A DNA stretch of 64,000 nucleotides. Source: Chamaelirium japonicum (taxonomy: Eukaryota; Streptophyta; Magnoliopsida; Liliales; Melanthiaceae). Within the stretch, counting starts at the first letter, position 1. Each line of letters begins with the position of its first letter. Of this stretch, positions 52,935 to 63,690 are shown piece by piece. A program made the translations under genes and the position numbers. The stretch lies in NCBI GenBank assembly GCA_947650365.1, contig CANTAL010000133.1:682001-746000 (forward strand), in the 5' to 3' direction. Under the pieces are notes generated by a model. The model was given only the letters and a program-made list of their open reading frames with translations, was not told where the DNA came from and did no database searches.

Positions 52935-54421
52935 TCGTGCGAATAAAAAAGAATGGATCGTATGAATGAATTTGAATAGATTGTGCGAATGAATTAGAGT
53001 GCATACATTCATGGGAATGAATTAGAATGGATCGTACGAAGGAATTAGAATGGATCATAGGAATGAAATTGAATGGATCGTATGAAGGAATTAGAATGGA
53101 TCGTACGAAGCAATTAGAATGGATCGTACGAATGAATTAGAATAAATTGTGCGAATGAATTAGAATGGATGGTACGAATGAATTAGAATGGATACATTCG
53201 TGCGAAAGAATTAGAATGGATTGTATAAATGAATTAGAATGGATACATTCGTACGAAGGAATTAGAATGGATAGTATGAATGAATTAGAATGGATCATTT
53301 GAATGAATTTGAATGGATCGTATGAATGAATTCGAATGGATCATACGAATGAATTAGAATGTATACATTCGTGAGAATGAATTAGAATGGATCATACGAA
53401 GGAATTAGGGTGGATCTTACAAATGAATTAGAATGGATACATTTGTGCGAAAGAATTAGAATGGATTGAATGAATGAAATAGAATGGATCGTACGAATGA
53501 AATAGAATGGATCGTACGAATGAATTAGAATGGATCATGCTAATGAATTAGAATGGATCGTACGAATGAATTAGAATAGATTGTGCGAATGAATTAGAAT
53601 GGATCGTACGAATGAATTATAATGGATACATTCGTGCGAATGAATTAGAATGGATCGTATGAATGAATTAGAATGGATCGTATGAATGAATTAGAATGGA
53701 TCGTGCGAATGAATTAGAATGGATCGTACGAATGAATTAGAATGGATCGTATGAATGAATTAGAATGGATCAAGATAATGAATTAGAATGGATCGTACGA
53801 ATGAATTAGAATAGATTGTGCGAATGAATTAGAATGGATCGTACGAATGAATTATAATGGATACATTCGTGCGAATGAATTAGAATGGATCGTATGAATG
53901 AATTAGAATGGATTGTATGAATGAATTAGAATGGATCGTGCTAATGAATTAGAATGGATCGTACGAATGAATTATAATGGATCGTACGAATGAATTAGAA
54001 TGGATTGTATGAATTAATTAGAATGGATCGTGGGAATGAATTAGAAGGGATCGTACGAATGAATTAGAATTGGTACATTCGTGCGAATGAATTTGAATGG
54101 ATCGTACGAATGATTAAGAATGGATCATACGAATGAAATAGAATCGATCGTACGAAGGAATTAGAATGGATTGTGCGAATGAATTAGATTGGATCGTGCG
54201 AATGAATTAGAATGGATCGTACGAATAAATTAGAATGGATACATTCGTGCAAATGAATTAGAATGGAAACATGCATGCGAATGAATTAGAATGGATCGTG
54301 CAAATGAATTAGAATGGATCGTAGGAATGAATTAGAATGGATCGTATGAATGAATTAGAATAGATCATACGAATGAATTAGAATGGATAAATTCGTGCAA
54401 AAGAATTAGAATGGATCGTGG
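52935..54421 (-). repeat. 23/28-bp satellite, R block (1.49 kb)
   Basis: About 63 monomers between the two matched F blocks. Its left part belongs to the left copy of the mixed-orientation duplication. Its right part (from about 53900) belongs to the right copy. The middle (53500-53900) has two M1-like runs (AGATTGTGCG at 53577 and 53813). Confidence 0.94.
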
Positions 54422-57309
54422 TAATTCATTCATACGATCCATTCTAATTCATTCGTACGATCCATTCTAATTCATTCGCACAATCTATTCAAATTCATTC
54501 GTATGATCCATTCTAATTCATTCGCACGATCCATTCTAATTCATTTGCACGATCCATTCTAATTCATTAATACAATCCATTCTAATTCTTTCGCACGAAT
54601 GTTTCCATTCTAATTCATTCGTACGATCCACCCTAATTCCTTGGTATGATCCATTCTAATTCATTCGTACGATCCATTCTAATTCATTAGCACGATCCAT
54701 TCTAATTCATTCGCACGAACGTATCCATTCTAATTCATCGTACGATCCATTCTAATTCATTCGCACGAATGTATCCATTCTAATTCATTCGTACGATCCA
54801 TTCTAACTCATTCGCACGATCCATTCTAATTCATTCATATGATCCATTCAAATTCATCCGTACGATCCATTGTAATTCATTCGCATGATCCATTCTAATT
54901 CATTCATACGATCCATTCTAATTCATTCATACAATCCTTTCTAATTCTTTCGCACGAATGTATCCATTCTAATTCCTTCGTACGATCCATTCTAATTCAT
55001 TCATACGCTCCATTCTAATTTATTCATACGATCCATTCTAATTCATTCATACAATCCATTCTATTTCTTTCGCACGAATGTATCTATTCTAATTCATTTG
55101 TATGATCCACCCTAATTCTTTCGTATGACCCATTCTAATTCATTCGCACGAATGTATCCATTCTAATTCATTCGTACGATCCATTCAAATTCATTCATAC
55201 GATCCATTCTAATTCATTCGCACGATCCATTCTAATTCATTCATACGATCCATTCTAATTCATTCGTACGATCCATTATAATTCATTCGCACGTTCCATT
55301 CTAATTCTTTCGCACGATCCATTCTAATTCATTCGTACGATCCATTCTAATTCATTCATACGATCCATTCTATTTCATTCGTATGATCCATTCTTACTCA
55401 TTCGTACGATCCATTCTAATTCGTTCGCACGATTCATTCTAATTCATTCGTACGATCCATTCTAATTCATTCGTACGATCCATTCTATTTTATTCGTACG
55501 ATCCATTCTTACTCATTTGTACGATCCATTCTATTTCATTCGCATGAATGAATCCGTTCTAATTCATTCGTACGATCCATTCTAATTCATTCGCACGATC
55601 TATTCTAATTCATTCATACGATCCATTCTAATTCATTCGTATGATCCATTCAAATTCATTCATACAATCCATTTTAATTCTTTCGCACGAATATATCCAT
55701 TCTAATTCATTCGTACGATCCATTCTAATTCATTCGCACGATCTATTCTAATTCATTCATACGATCCATTCTAATTCATTCATACAATCCATTCTAATTC
55801 TTTCGCACGAATGTATCCATTCTAATTCATTCGTACGATCCATTCTAATTCATTCGCACGATCCAATCTAATTCATTCGCACGATCCATTCAAATTCATT
55901 CGCACGAATGTATCCAGTCTATTCTAATTCATTCGTACGATCCATTCTAATTCATTCGTACGATCCTTTCTAATTCATTCGTATGAATGTATCCATTCTA
56001 TTCTAATTCATTCGTACGATCCATTCTAATTCATTCGCACGATCCATTCTAATTCATTCATACAATCCATTCTAATTCATTCGTACGATCCATTCTAATT
56101 CATTCGCATGATCCATTCTAATTCATTCATACGATCCATTCTAATTCATTCATACAATCCATTCTAATTCTTTTGCACGAATGTATCCATTCTAATTCAT
56201 TCGTACGATCCACCCTAATTCCTTTGTATGATCCATTCTGATTTATTCGTACGAATGTGTCCATTCTAATTCATTCGTACGATCCATTCGAATTCATTGA
56301 TATGATCCATTCTAATTCATTCATACGATCCATTCTAATTCATTCACACGAATGTTTTCATTCGCACAATCTATTCTAGTTCATTCGTACGATCCATTCT
56401 AATTCATTAGCATGATCCATTCTAATTCATTCGTACGGTCCATTCTATTTCATTCGTACGATCCATTCTTACTCATTCCTACAATGCATTCTAATTCATT
56501 CGCACAAATGTATCTATTCTATTTTATTCATATGATCCATTCTAATTCATTCATACGATCCATTCTAATTCATTCGTACGATCCATTCTAATTCATTCGC
56601 ACAATCTATTCTAATTCATTCGTACGATCAATTCTAATTCATTAGCACGATCCATTCTAATTCATTCGTACGATCCAATCTATTTCATTCGTACGATCCA
56701 TTCTTACTCATTCGTACGATCCATTCTAATTCATTCGCACGAATGTATCCATTCTAATTTATTCGTACGATCCATTCTAATTCATTCGCACGATCCATTC
56801 TAATTCATTCATACGATCCATTCTTATTTATTCGTACGATCCATTGTAATTCAGTCGCACGATCCATTCTAATTCATTCAAACGATCCATTATAATTTAT
56901 TCATACAATCCATTCTAATTCTTTCACACGAATGTATCCATTCTAATTCATTCGTACGATCCACCCTAATTTTTTTGTATGATCCATTCTAATTCATTCG
57001 CACGAATGTATCCATTCTAATTCATTCATCCGTCCATTCTAATTCATTCATACGATCCATTCTAATTCATTTGCACGATCCATTCTAATTCATTCGTACG
57101 ATCCATTCTAATTCATTCGCACTATCCATTCTAATTCATTCGCACGTTCTATTCTAATTCCTTCGTACGATCCATTCTATTTCATTCGTATGATCCATTC
57201 TAATTCCTTCGTACGATCCATTCTAATTCATCCCCATGAATCTATCCATTCTAATTCATACATACGATCCATTCTTACTCATTCGTACGATCCATTCTAA
57301 TTCCTACGA
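54422..57309 (+). repeat. 23/28-bp satellite, F block (2888 bp)
   Basis: About 122 monomers. It carries two M1 modules in a row (56356-56521 and 56591-56756) where the partner block has one, then six monomers and M2 at 56895-57064. It ends on CGATCG, as its partner does. Confidence 0.95.
56356..57064 (+). repeat. Tandem M1 pair followed by M2
   Basis: M1 at 56356-56521, three 23-mers, M1 at 56591-56756, six 23-mers, M2 at 56895-57064. The first M1 starts inside a damaged 28-mer (CGAATGTTTTCATTCG), which may mark the duplication point. Confidence 0.85.
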
Positions 57310-59112
57310 TCGTGCGAATGAAATAGAATGTATCGTATGAATGAATTAGAATAGATTGTGCGAATGAATTAGAGTGTATACATTCATGGGAATGAATTAG
57401 AATGGATCGTACGAAGGAATTAGAATGGATCATACGATTATAATAGAATGGATCGTACAAAGGAATTAGAATGGATCGTACGAAGGAATTAGAATGGATC
57501 GTTAGAATGAATTAGAATAGATTGTACGAATGAATTAGAATGGATGGTACGAATGAATTAGAATGGATACATTCGTGCGAATGAATTAGAATGGATTGTA
57601 TGAAAGAATTAGAATGGATACATTCGTGCGAAGGAATTAGAATGGATCGTACGAATGGATCATACGAAGGAATTAGAATGAAATAGAATGGATCGTACAG
57701 ATGAATTAGAATGGATCTTGCTAATGAATTAGAATGGATCGTACGAATGAATTAGAATAGATTGTGCGAATGAATTAGAATGGATCGTACGAATGAATTA
57801 GAATGGATACATTCGTGCGAATGAATTAGATTGGATCGTATGAATGAATTAGAATGGATCGTACGTATGAATTAGAATGGATACATTCATGGGAATGAAT
57901 TAGAATGGATCGGTCTAAGGAATTAGAATGGATCGTATGAATGAATTAGGGTGGATCGTGGGAATGAATTAGAATGGATACATTCGTGCGAATGAATTAG
58001 AATAGATCGTATGAATTAATTAGAATGGATCGTGCGAATGAATTAGAATGGATCGTACGAATGAATTAGAATGGATCATATGAATAAATTAGAATGGATC
58101 GTGCGATTGAATTAGAATGGATCATAAAAATGAATTAGAATGGATACATTCGTGCGAATGAATTAGAATGGATCGTACGAATGAGTAAGAATGGATCATA
58201 CGAATGAAATAAAATGGATCGTACGAATGAATTAGAATGGATCATGCTAATGAATTAGAATGGATCGTACGAATGAATTAGAATAGATTGTGCGAATAAA
58301 TTAGAATGGATCGTATGAATAAATTAGAATGGATCGTACGAATAATTAGAATGGATACATTCGTGCGAATGAATTAGAATGGATCGTACGAATGAGTATG
58401 AATGGATCGTACGAATGAAATAGAATGGATCATACGAATGAATTAGAATGGATCGTGCTAATGAATTAGAATGGATCATACGAATGAATTAGAATAGATT
58501 GTGCGAATGAATTAGAATGGATCGTACGAATGAATTAGAATGGATCGTATGAATGAATTAGAATGGATTGTGCGAATGAATTAGAATGGATCATATGAAT
58601 GAATTAGAATGGATACGTTCAGGCGAATGAATTAGAATGGATCGTACGAATGAGTTAGAATGGATCGTACGAATGAAATAGAATGGATCATGCTAATGAA
58701 TTAAAATGGATCTTATGAATAAATTAGAATAGATTGTGCGAATTAATTAGAATGGATCATACGAATGAATTAGAATTGATTGTATTAATGAATTAGAATG
58801 GATCGTGTGAATGAATTAGAATGGATCGTATGAATGAATTAGAATGGATCATACGAATGAATTAGAATGGATACATTCGTGCGAATGAATTAGACTGGAT
58901 TGTACAAATGAGTAAGAATGGATCGTACGAATGAAATAGAATGGATCATACGAATGAATTAGAATGGATCGTGCTAAAGAATTAGAATGGATCGTACGAA
59001 TGGATTAGAATGGATCGTATGAATGAATTAGAATGGTTCGTATGAATGAATTAGAATGGATCGAACGAATGAGTAAGAATGGATCGTACGAATGAAATAG
59101 AATGGATCGAAC
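57310..59112 (-). repeat. 23/28-bp satellite, R block (1.8 kb)
   Basis: About 76 monomers: M3 near 57799-57946 (one monomer short), then several M1-type runs (58190-58290, 58390-58510, 58640-58745). It ends in a near-palindrome matching those at 30904 and 63661. Confidence 0.95.
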
Positions 59113-59127
59113 GTACGATCCATTCTA
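59098..59127. other. 30-bp near-palindrome at an R-to-F switch
   Basis: Same 30-base junction as at 30904 and 63661, with one base changed (GATCGAACGTACG instead of GATCGTACGTACG), centred between 59112 and 59113. Confidence 0.92.
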
Positions 59128-60437
59128 ATTCATTCATACAATCCATTCTAATTCATTTGCACGAATGTATCCATTCTAATTTATTCGTATGATCCAATCT
59201 AATTCATTCGCACAATCTATTCTAATTCAATCGTACCATCCATTCTAATTTATTCGCACGATCCATTCTAATTCATTTGTACGATCCATTCTAATTCATT
59301 CATACAATCCATTCTAATTCTTTTGCACGAATGTATGTATTCTAATTCATTCGTACGATCCATTCTAATTCCTTTGCACGATCCATTCTAATTCCTTTAT
59401 ACGATCCATTCTAATTCATTCATACGATCCATTCTAATTCATTCGTACGATTCATTCTAATTCATACGTACAATCCATTCGAATTTATTCATGCGATCCA
59501 TTCTAATTCATTCATACGATCCATTCTAATTCATTCACACGAATGTATCCATTCTAATTCATTCGTACGATCCATTCTAATTCATTCGCATGACCAAATC
59601 TAATTCTTTCGCACGATCCATTCTAATTCATTCGTACGATCCATTCTATTTCATTCGTTCGATCCATCCTTACTCATTCGTACGATCTATTCTAATACAT
59701 TCGTACGATCCATTCTATTTCATTAGCACGATACATTCTAATTCATTCGTATGATCCATTCTAATTCATTCGTATGATCCATTCTAATTCATTCGTACGA
59801 TCCATTCTAATTCATTTGAACGATCCATTCTAATTCATTCATACAATCCATTCTAATTCTTTTGCACAAATGTATGCATTTTAATTCATTCGTATGATCC
59901 ATTCTAATTCCTTTGTACGATCCATTCTAATTCCTTCGTGCGATCCAATCTAATTCCTTCGTACGATCCATTCTAATTCATTCCCATGAATGTATCCATT
60001 CTAATTCATACGTACGATCCATTCTAATTCATTCATACGATCATTTATATTATCCATTCTAATTCATTCGTACGATACATTCTAATTCATTTATAAGATC
60101 CATTCTAATTAATTCGTACGATCCATTCTAATTCATTCGCACGAATGTATCCATTCTAATTCATTCGTACGATCCATTCTAATTCATTCGCACGATCCAT
60201 TCTAATTCATTCATACGATCCATTCTAATTCATTCATACTATCCAATCTATTCTAATTCATTCCCATGAATGTATCCATTCTAATTCATTCATACGATCC
60301 ATTCTAATTCATTCATACGATCCATTCTAATTCATTCGCACGAATGTATCCATTCTAATTCATTCGTATGATCTATTCTAATTCATTCATACGATTCATT
60401 CTAATTCATTCGTACGATCCATTCTAATTCATTCGTA

Positions 60438-60460
60438 TGGATACATTCGTGCGAAGGAAT
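60438..60460 (-). repeat. 23-bp R island
   Basis: TGGATACATTCGTGCGAAGG is part of an R 28-mer within F sequence. It is entered at CGTATGGATAC and left on GAATTC. Confidence 0.82.
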
Positions 60461-60842
60461 TCATTCTAATTCATTCACACAATCTATTCTAATTCATTCA
60501 TTCGCACGATCCATTCTAATTAGAATACATTCTAATCCATTCGTACGATCCATTCTAATTCATTCATATGATCCATTCTAATTCATTTGTATGATCCATT
60601 CTAATTCCTAATACATTCTAATTCATTCTAATTCATACATACGATCCAATCAAATTCATTTGCACGATCCATTCTAATTCATTCATTCGATCCATTCTAA
60701 TTCATTCATACAATCCATTCTAATTCTTTCGCACGAATATATTCATTCTAATTCATTCGTACGATCCATTCTAATTCATTCGCACGATCCATTCTAATTC
60801 ATTCATACAATCCATTCTAATTCATTCATACGATCCATTCTA

Positions 60843-61202
60843 TTTCATTCGTATGATCCATTCTAATTCCTTCGTACGATCCATTCTAATTCATTCCCAT
60901 GAATGTATCCATTCTAATTCATACATACGATCCATTCTAATTCATTCATACGATCCAATCTAATTCATTCATACGATCCATTCTAATTCATTCGCACGAA
61001 TGTATCCATTCTTATTCAATCGTACGATCCATTCTAAGTCATTCGCACAATCTATTCTAATTCATTCGTACGATCCATTCTAATTCATTAGCATGATCCA
61101 TTCTAATTCATTCGTACGATCCATTCTATTTCATTCGTACGATCCATTCTTACTCATTCGTACGATCCATTCTAATTCATTCGCACGAATGTATCCATTC
61201 TA
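60843..61202 (+). repeat. M3-A-M1 composite, 360 bp, F orientation
   Basis: M3 at 60843-61013 holds CTATTTC, CCTTCG, a CCCATG 28-mer, ATTCATACATACG, CCAATC, CATACG and a 28-mer. One linking monomer follows (61014-61036). M1 at 61037-61202 holds CGCACAATC, plain, CATTAGCATG, plain, CTATTTC, CTTACTC and a 28-mer. This is the reference copy for both modules. Confidence 0.9.
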
Positions 61203-61271
61203 ATTCATTCGTACGATCCATTCTAATTCATTCGCACGATCTATTCTAATTCATTCATATGATCCAATCTA

Positions 61272-61442
61272 ATTCATTCATACAATCCATTCTAATTCTT
61301 TCGCACGAATGTATCCATTCTAATTCTTTCGTACGTTCCACCCTAATTCCTTCGTATGATCCATTCTAATTCATTTGCAAGAATGTATCCATTCTAATTC
61401 AATCGTACGATCCATTCGAATTCATTCATACGATCCATTCTA
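61272..61442 (+). repeat. M2 module (171 bp), reference F copy
   Basis: Seven monomers: CATACAATCC; a 28-mer beginning ATTCTTTCG; a monomer ending CCACCCTA; ATTCCTTCGTATG; a 28-mer; a monomer ending CCATTCGA; and CATACG. It starts exactly three monomers after M1 ends. The next M1 start at 61517 gives a local higher-order period of 480 bp. Confidence 0.88.
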
Positions 61443-61585
61443 ATTCATTCATACGATCCATTCTAATTCATTCGCACGATTGTATCCATTCTAATTCATT
61501 CGCACGATCCATTCTAATTCATTCGCACAATCTATTCTAATTCATTCGTACGATCCATTCTAATTCATTAGCACGATCCATTCTA

Positions 61586-61756
61586 ATTCATTCATACAAT
61601 CCATTCTAATTCTTTCGCACGAATGTATCCATTCTAATTCATTCGTAAGAACCACCCTAATTCCTTCGTATGATCCATTCTAATTCATTCGCACAAATGT
61701 ATACATTCTAATTCATTCGTACGATCCATTCGAATTCATTCATACGATCCATTCTA
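61586..61756 (+). repeat. M2 module (171 bp)
   Basis: Same order and length as the copy at 61272. It follows a truncated M1 (61517 onward, only the first three monomers), so the modules here were joined by an exchange inside M1. Confidence 0.85.
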
Positions 61757-62869
61757 ATTCATTCCGACGATCCATTCTAATTTATTCATACGATCCATTC
61801 GAATTCATTCATACGATCCATTCTAATTCATTCGTACGATCCATTCTAATTCATTCGCACGATCCATTCTAATTCATTCGTACGATCCATTCGAATTCAT
61901 TCGTACGATCCATTCTTACTCATTATCACAATCCATTCTAATTCATTCGCACGATCCATTCTAATTCATCATATGATCCATTCTAAGTCATTCATACAAT
62001 CATTCTAATTCTTTCGCACGAATGTATCCATTCTAATTCATTCGTACGATCCACCCTATTTCCTTCGTATGATCCATTCTAATTCATTCGCATGAATGGA
62101 TATACATTCGTACGATCCATTCGAATTCATTCATACGATCCATTCTAATTCATTCATACTATCCATTCTAATTCATTCACAGGAATGTATCCATTCTAAT
62201 TCATTCGTACGATCCATTCTAATTCATTCGCACGATCCAATCTAATTCATTTGCACGATCCATTCTAATTCATTCGTACGATCCATTCTAATTCATTCAT
62301 ACGATCCATTCTAATACATTCGCACGAATGTATCCATTCTAATTCATTCTAATTCCTTCGTACGATCCATTCGTACGATCCCTTCTAATTCCTTCGCACG
62401 AAAATATCCATTCAAATTCATTTGTACGATCCATTCTAATTCATTCATACGATACATTCTAATTCATTCATACGATCCATTCTAATTCATTCATACGATC
62501 CATTCTAATTCCTTCGTACGATCCATTCTAATTCATTCGCACGAATGTATCCATTCTAATTCATTCGTATGATCCATTCGAATTCATTCATACGAACCAT
62601 TATATTTCATTCGTATGATCCATTCTAATTCATTCACACGAATGTATCCATTCTAATTCATTCGTACGATCCATTCTAATTCATTCGCACGATCCAATCT
62701 AATTCAGTCGCACGATCCATTCTAATTCATTCGTACGATCCATTCTCTTTCATTCGTACGATCCATTCTTACTCATTCGTACGAACCATTCTAATTGATT
62801 CGCATGAATGTATCCATTCTAATTCATTCGTACGATCCATTCTAATTCATTCGCACGATCCATTCTAAT

Positions 62870-63675
62870 GATCATGCGAATGAATTAGAATGGATCGTAC
62901 GAATGAATTAGAATGGATCATATGAATGAATCAGAATAGATCGTGCGAATGAATTAGAATGGATCGTACGAATGAATTAGAATGGATACATTCATGCGAA
63001 TGAATTAGAATAGATCGTATGAATGAATTAGATTGTATGAATTAGAATGGATCATACGAATGAGTAAGAATGGATCGTATGAATGAATTAGAATGAATCG
63101 TGCGAATGAATTAGAATAGATCATGCGAATGAATTAGAATGGATACATTCGTGCGAATGAATTAGAATGGATCGTACGAATGAATTAGAATGGATCGTAT
63201 GAATGAATTAGATTGGATCGTGCGATTGAATTAGAATGGATCTTATGAATGAATTAGAATGGATACATTCATGCGAATGAATTAGAATGGATCGTATGAA
63301 TGAATTAGATTGGATCATATGAATGAATTAGAATGGATCGTGCGAATGAATTAGAATGGATCGTACGAATGAATTAGAATGTATCGTACGAATGAATTAG
63401 AATGGATACATTCGTGCGAATGAATTAGAATGGATCATACGAAGGAATTAAGGTGGATTGTACGAATGAATTAGAATGGATACATTCGTGCGAAAGACTT
63501 AGAAGGGATTGTATGACTGAATTAGAATGGATCGTATGAATGAATAAGAATGGATCGTACGAATGAATTAGAATGGATCACATGAATGAATTAGAATGGA
63601 TCATGTGAATGAATTAGAATGGATCGTACGAATGAGTAAGAATGGATCGTACGAATGAAATAGAATGGATCGTAC
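62870..63675 (-). repeat. R block (806 bp)
   Basis: About 33 monomers. Entered through TGATCATGCG. Contains an M2-like run near 63376-63520, where AATTAGGGTGG has become AATTAAGGTGG. It ends in the 30-bp palindrome. Confidence 0.95.
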
Positions 63676-63690
63676 GTACGATCCATTCTA
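63661..63690. other. 30-bp perfect palindrome at an R-to-F switch
   Basis: Base for base the same as 30904-30933, centred between 63675 and 63676. The monomer order on both sides also agrees: GAGTAAG and GAAATAG before it, CATACG then a 28-mer after it. Confidence 0.95.

Larger units (their letters stand above)
49800..53270. repeat. Older mixed-orientation duplication, left copy
   Basis: An R part (to 50322), an F part (50323-52934) and an R part again match 53.9-57.6 kb in the same order. Shared marks are the R-to-F switch at GGATCGTG(C/G)TAATTC, CGAATGTTTCC at 50501, the one-base loss ATTCATCGTACG at 50641, TCCAGTCTATTC at 51791, and the F-to-R switch CCTACGATCGTGCG at 52929. Monomers differ by scattered substitutions, so it is clearly older than the 3.3-kb event. 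Confidence 0.9.
53900..57645. repeat. Older mixed-orientation duplication, right copy
   Basis: Aligns with 49800-53270. The offset is 4099 at the left, 4122 at TCCAGTCTATTC, 4145 near 56171 and 4375 at the right switch. Every change is a multiple of 23, so the copies diverged by gain or loss of whole monomers as well as by substitution. Confidence 0.9.
59113..62869 (+). repeat. 23/28-bp satellite, F block (3.8 kb)
   Basis: About 155 monomers. The first twelve repeat the order seen right of 30919 and 63676. The right half holds the clearest higher-order run (60843-61756). A scrambled patch with partial monomers and an R island lies at 60430-60640. The block exits at ATTCTAATGATCATGCG. Confidence 0.96.
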
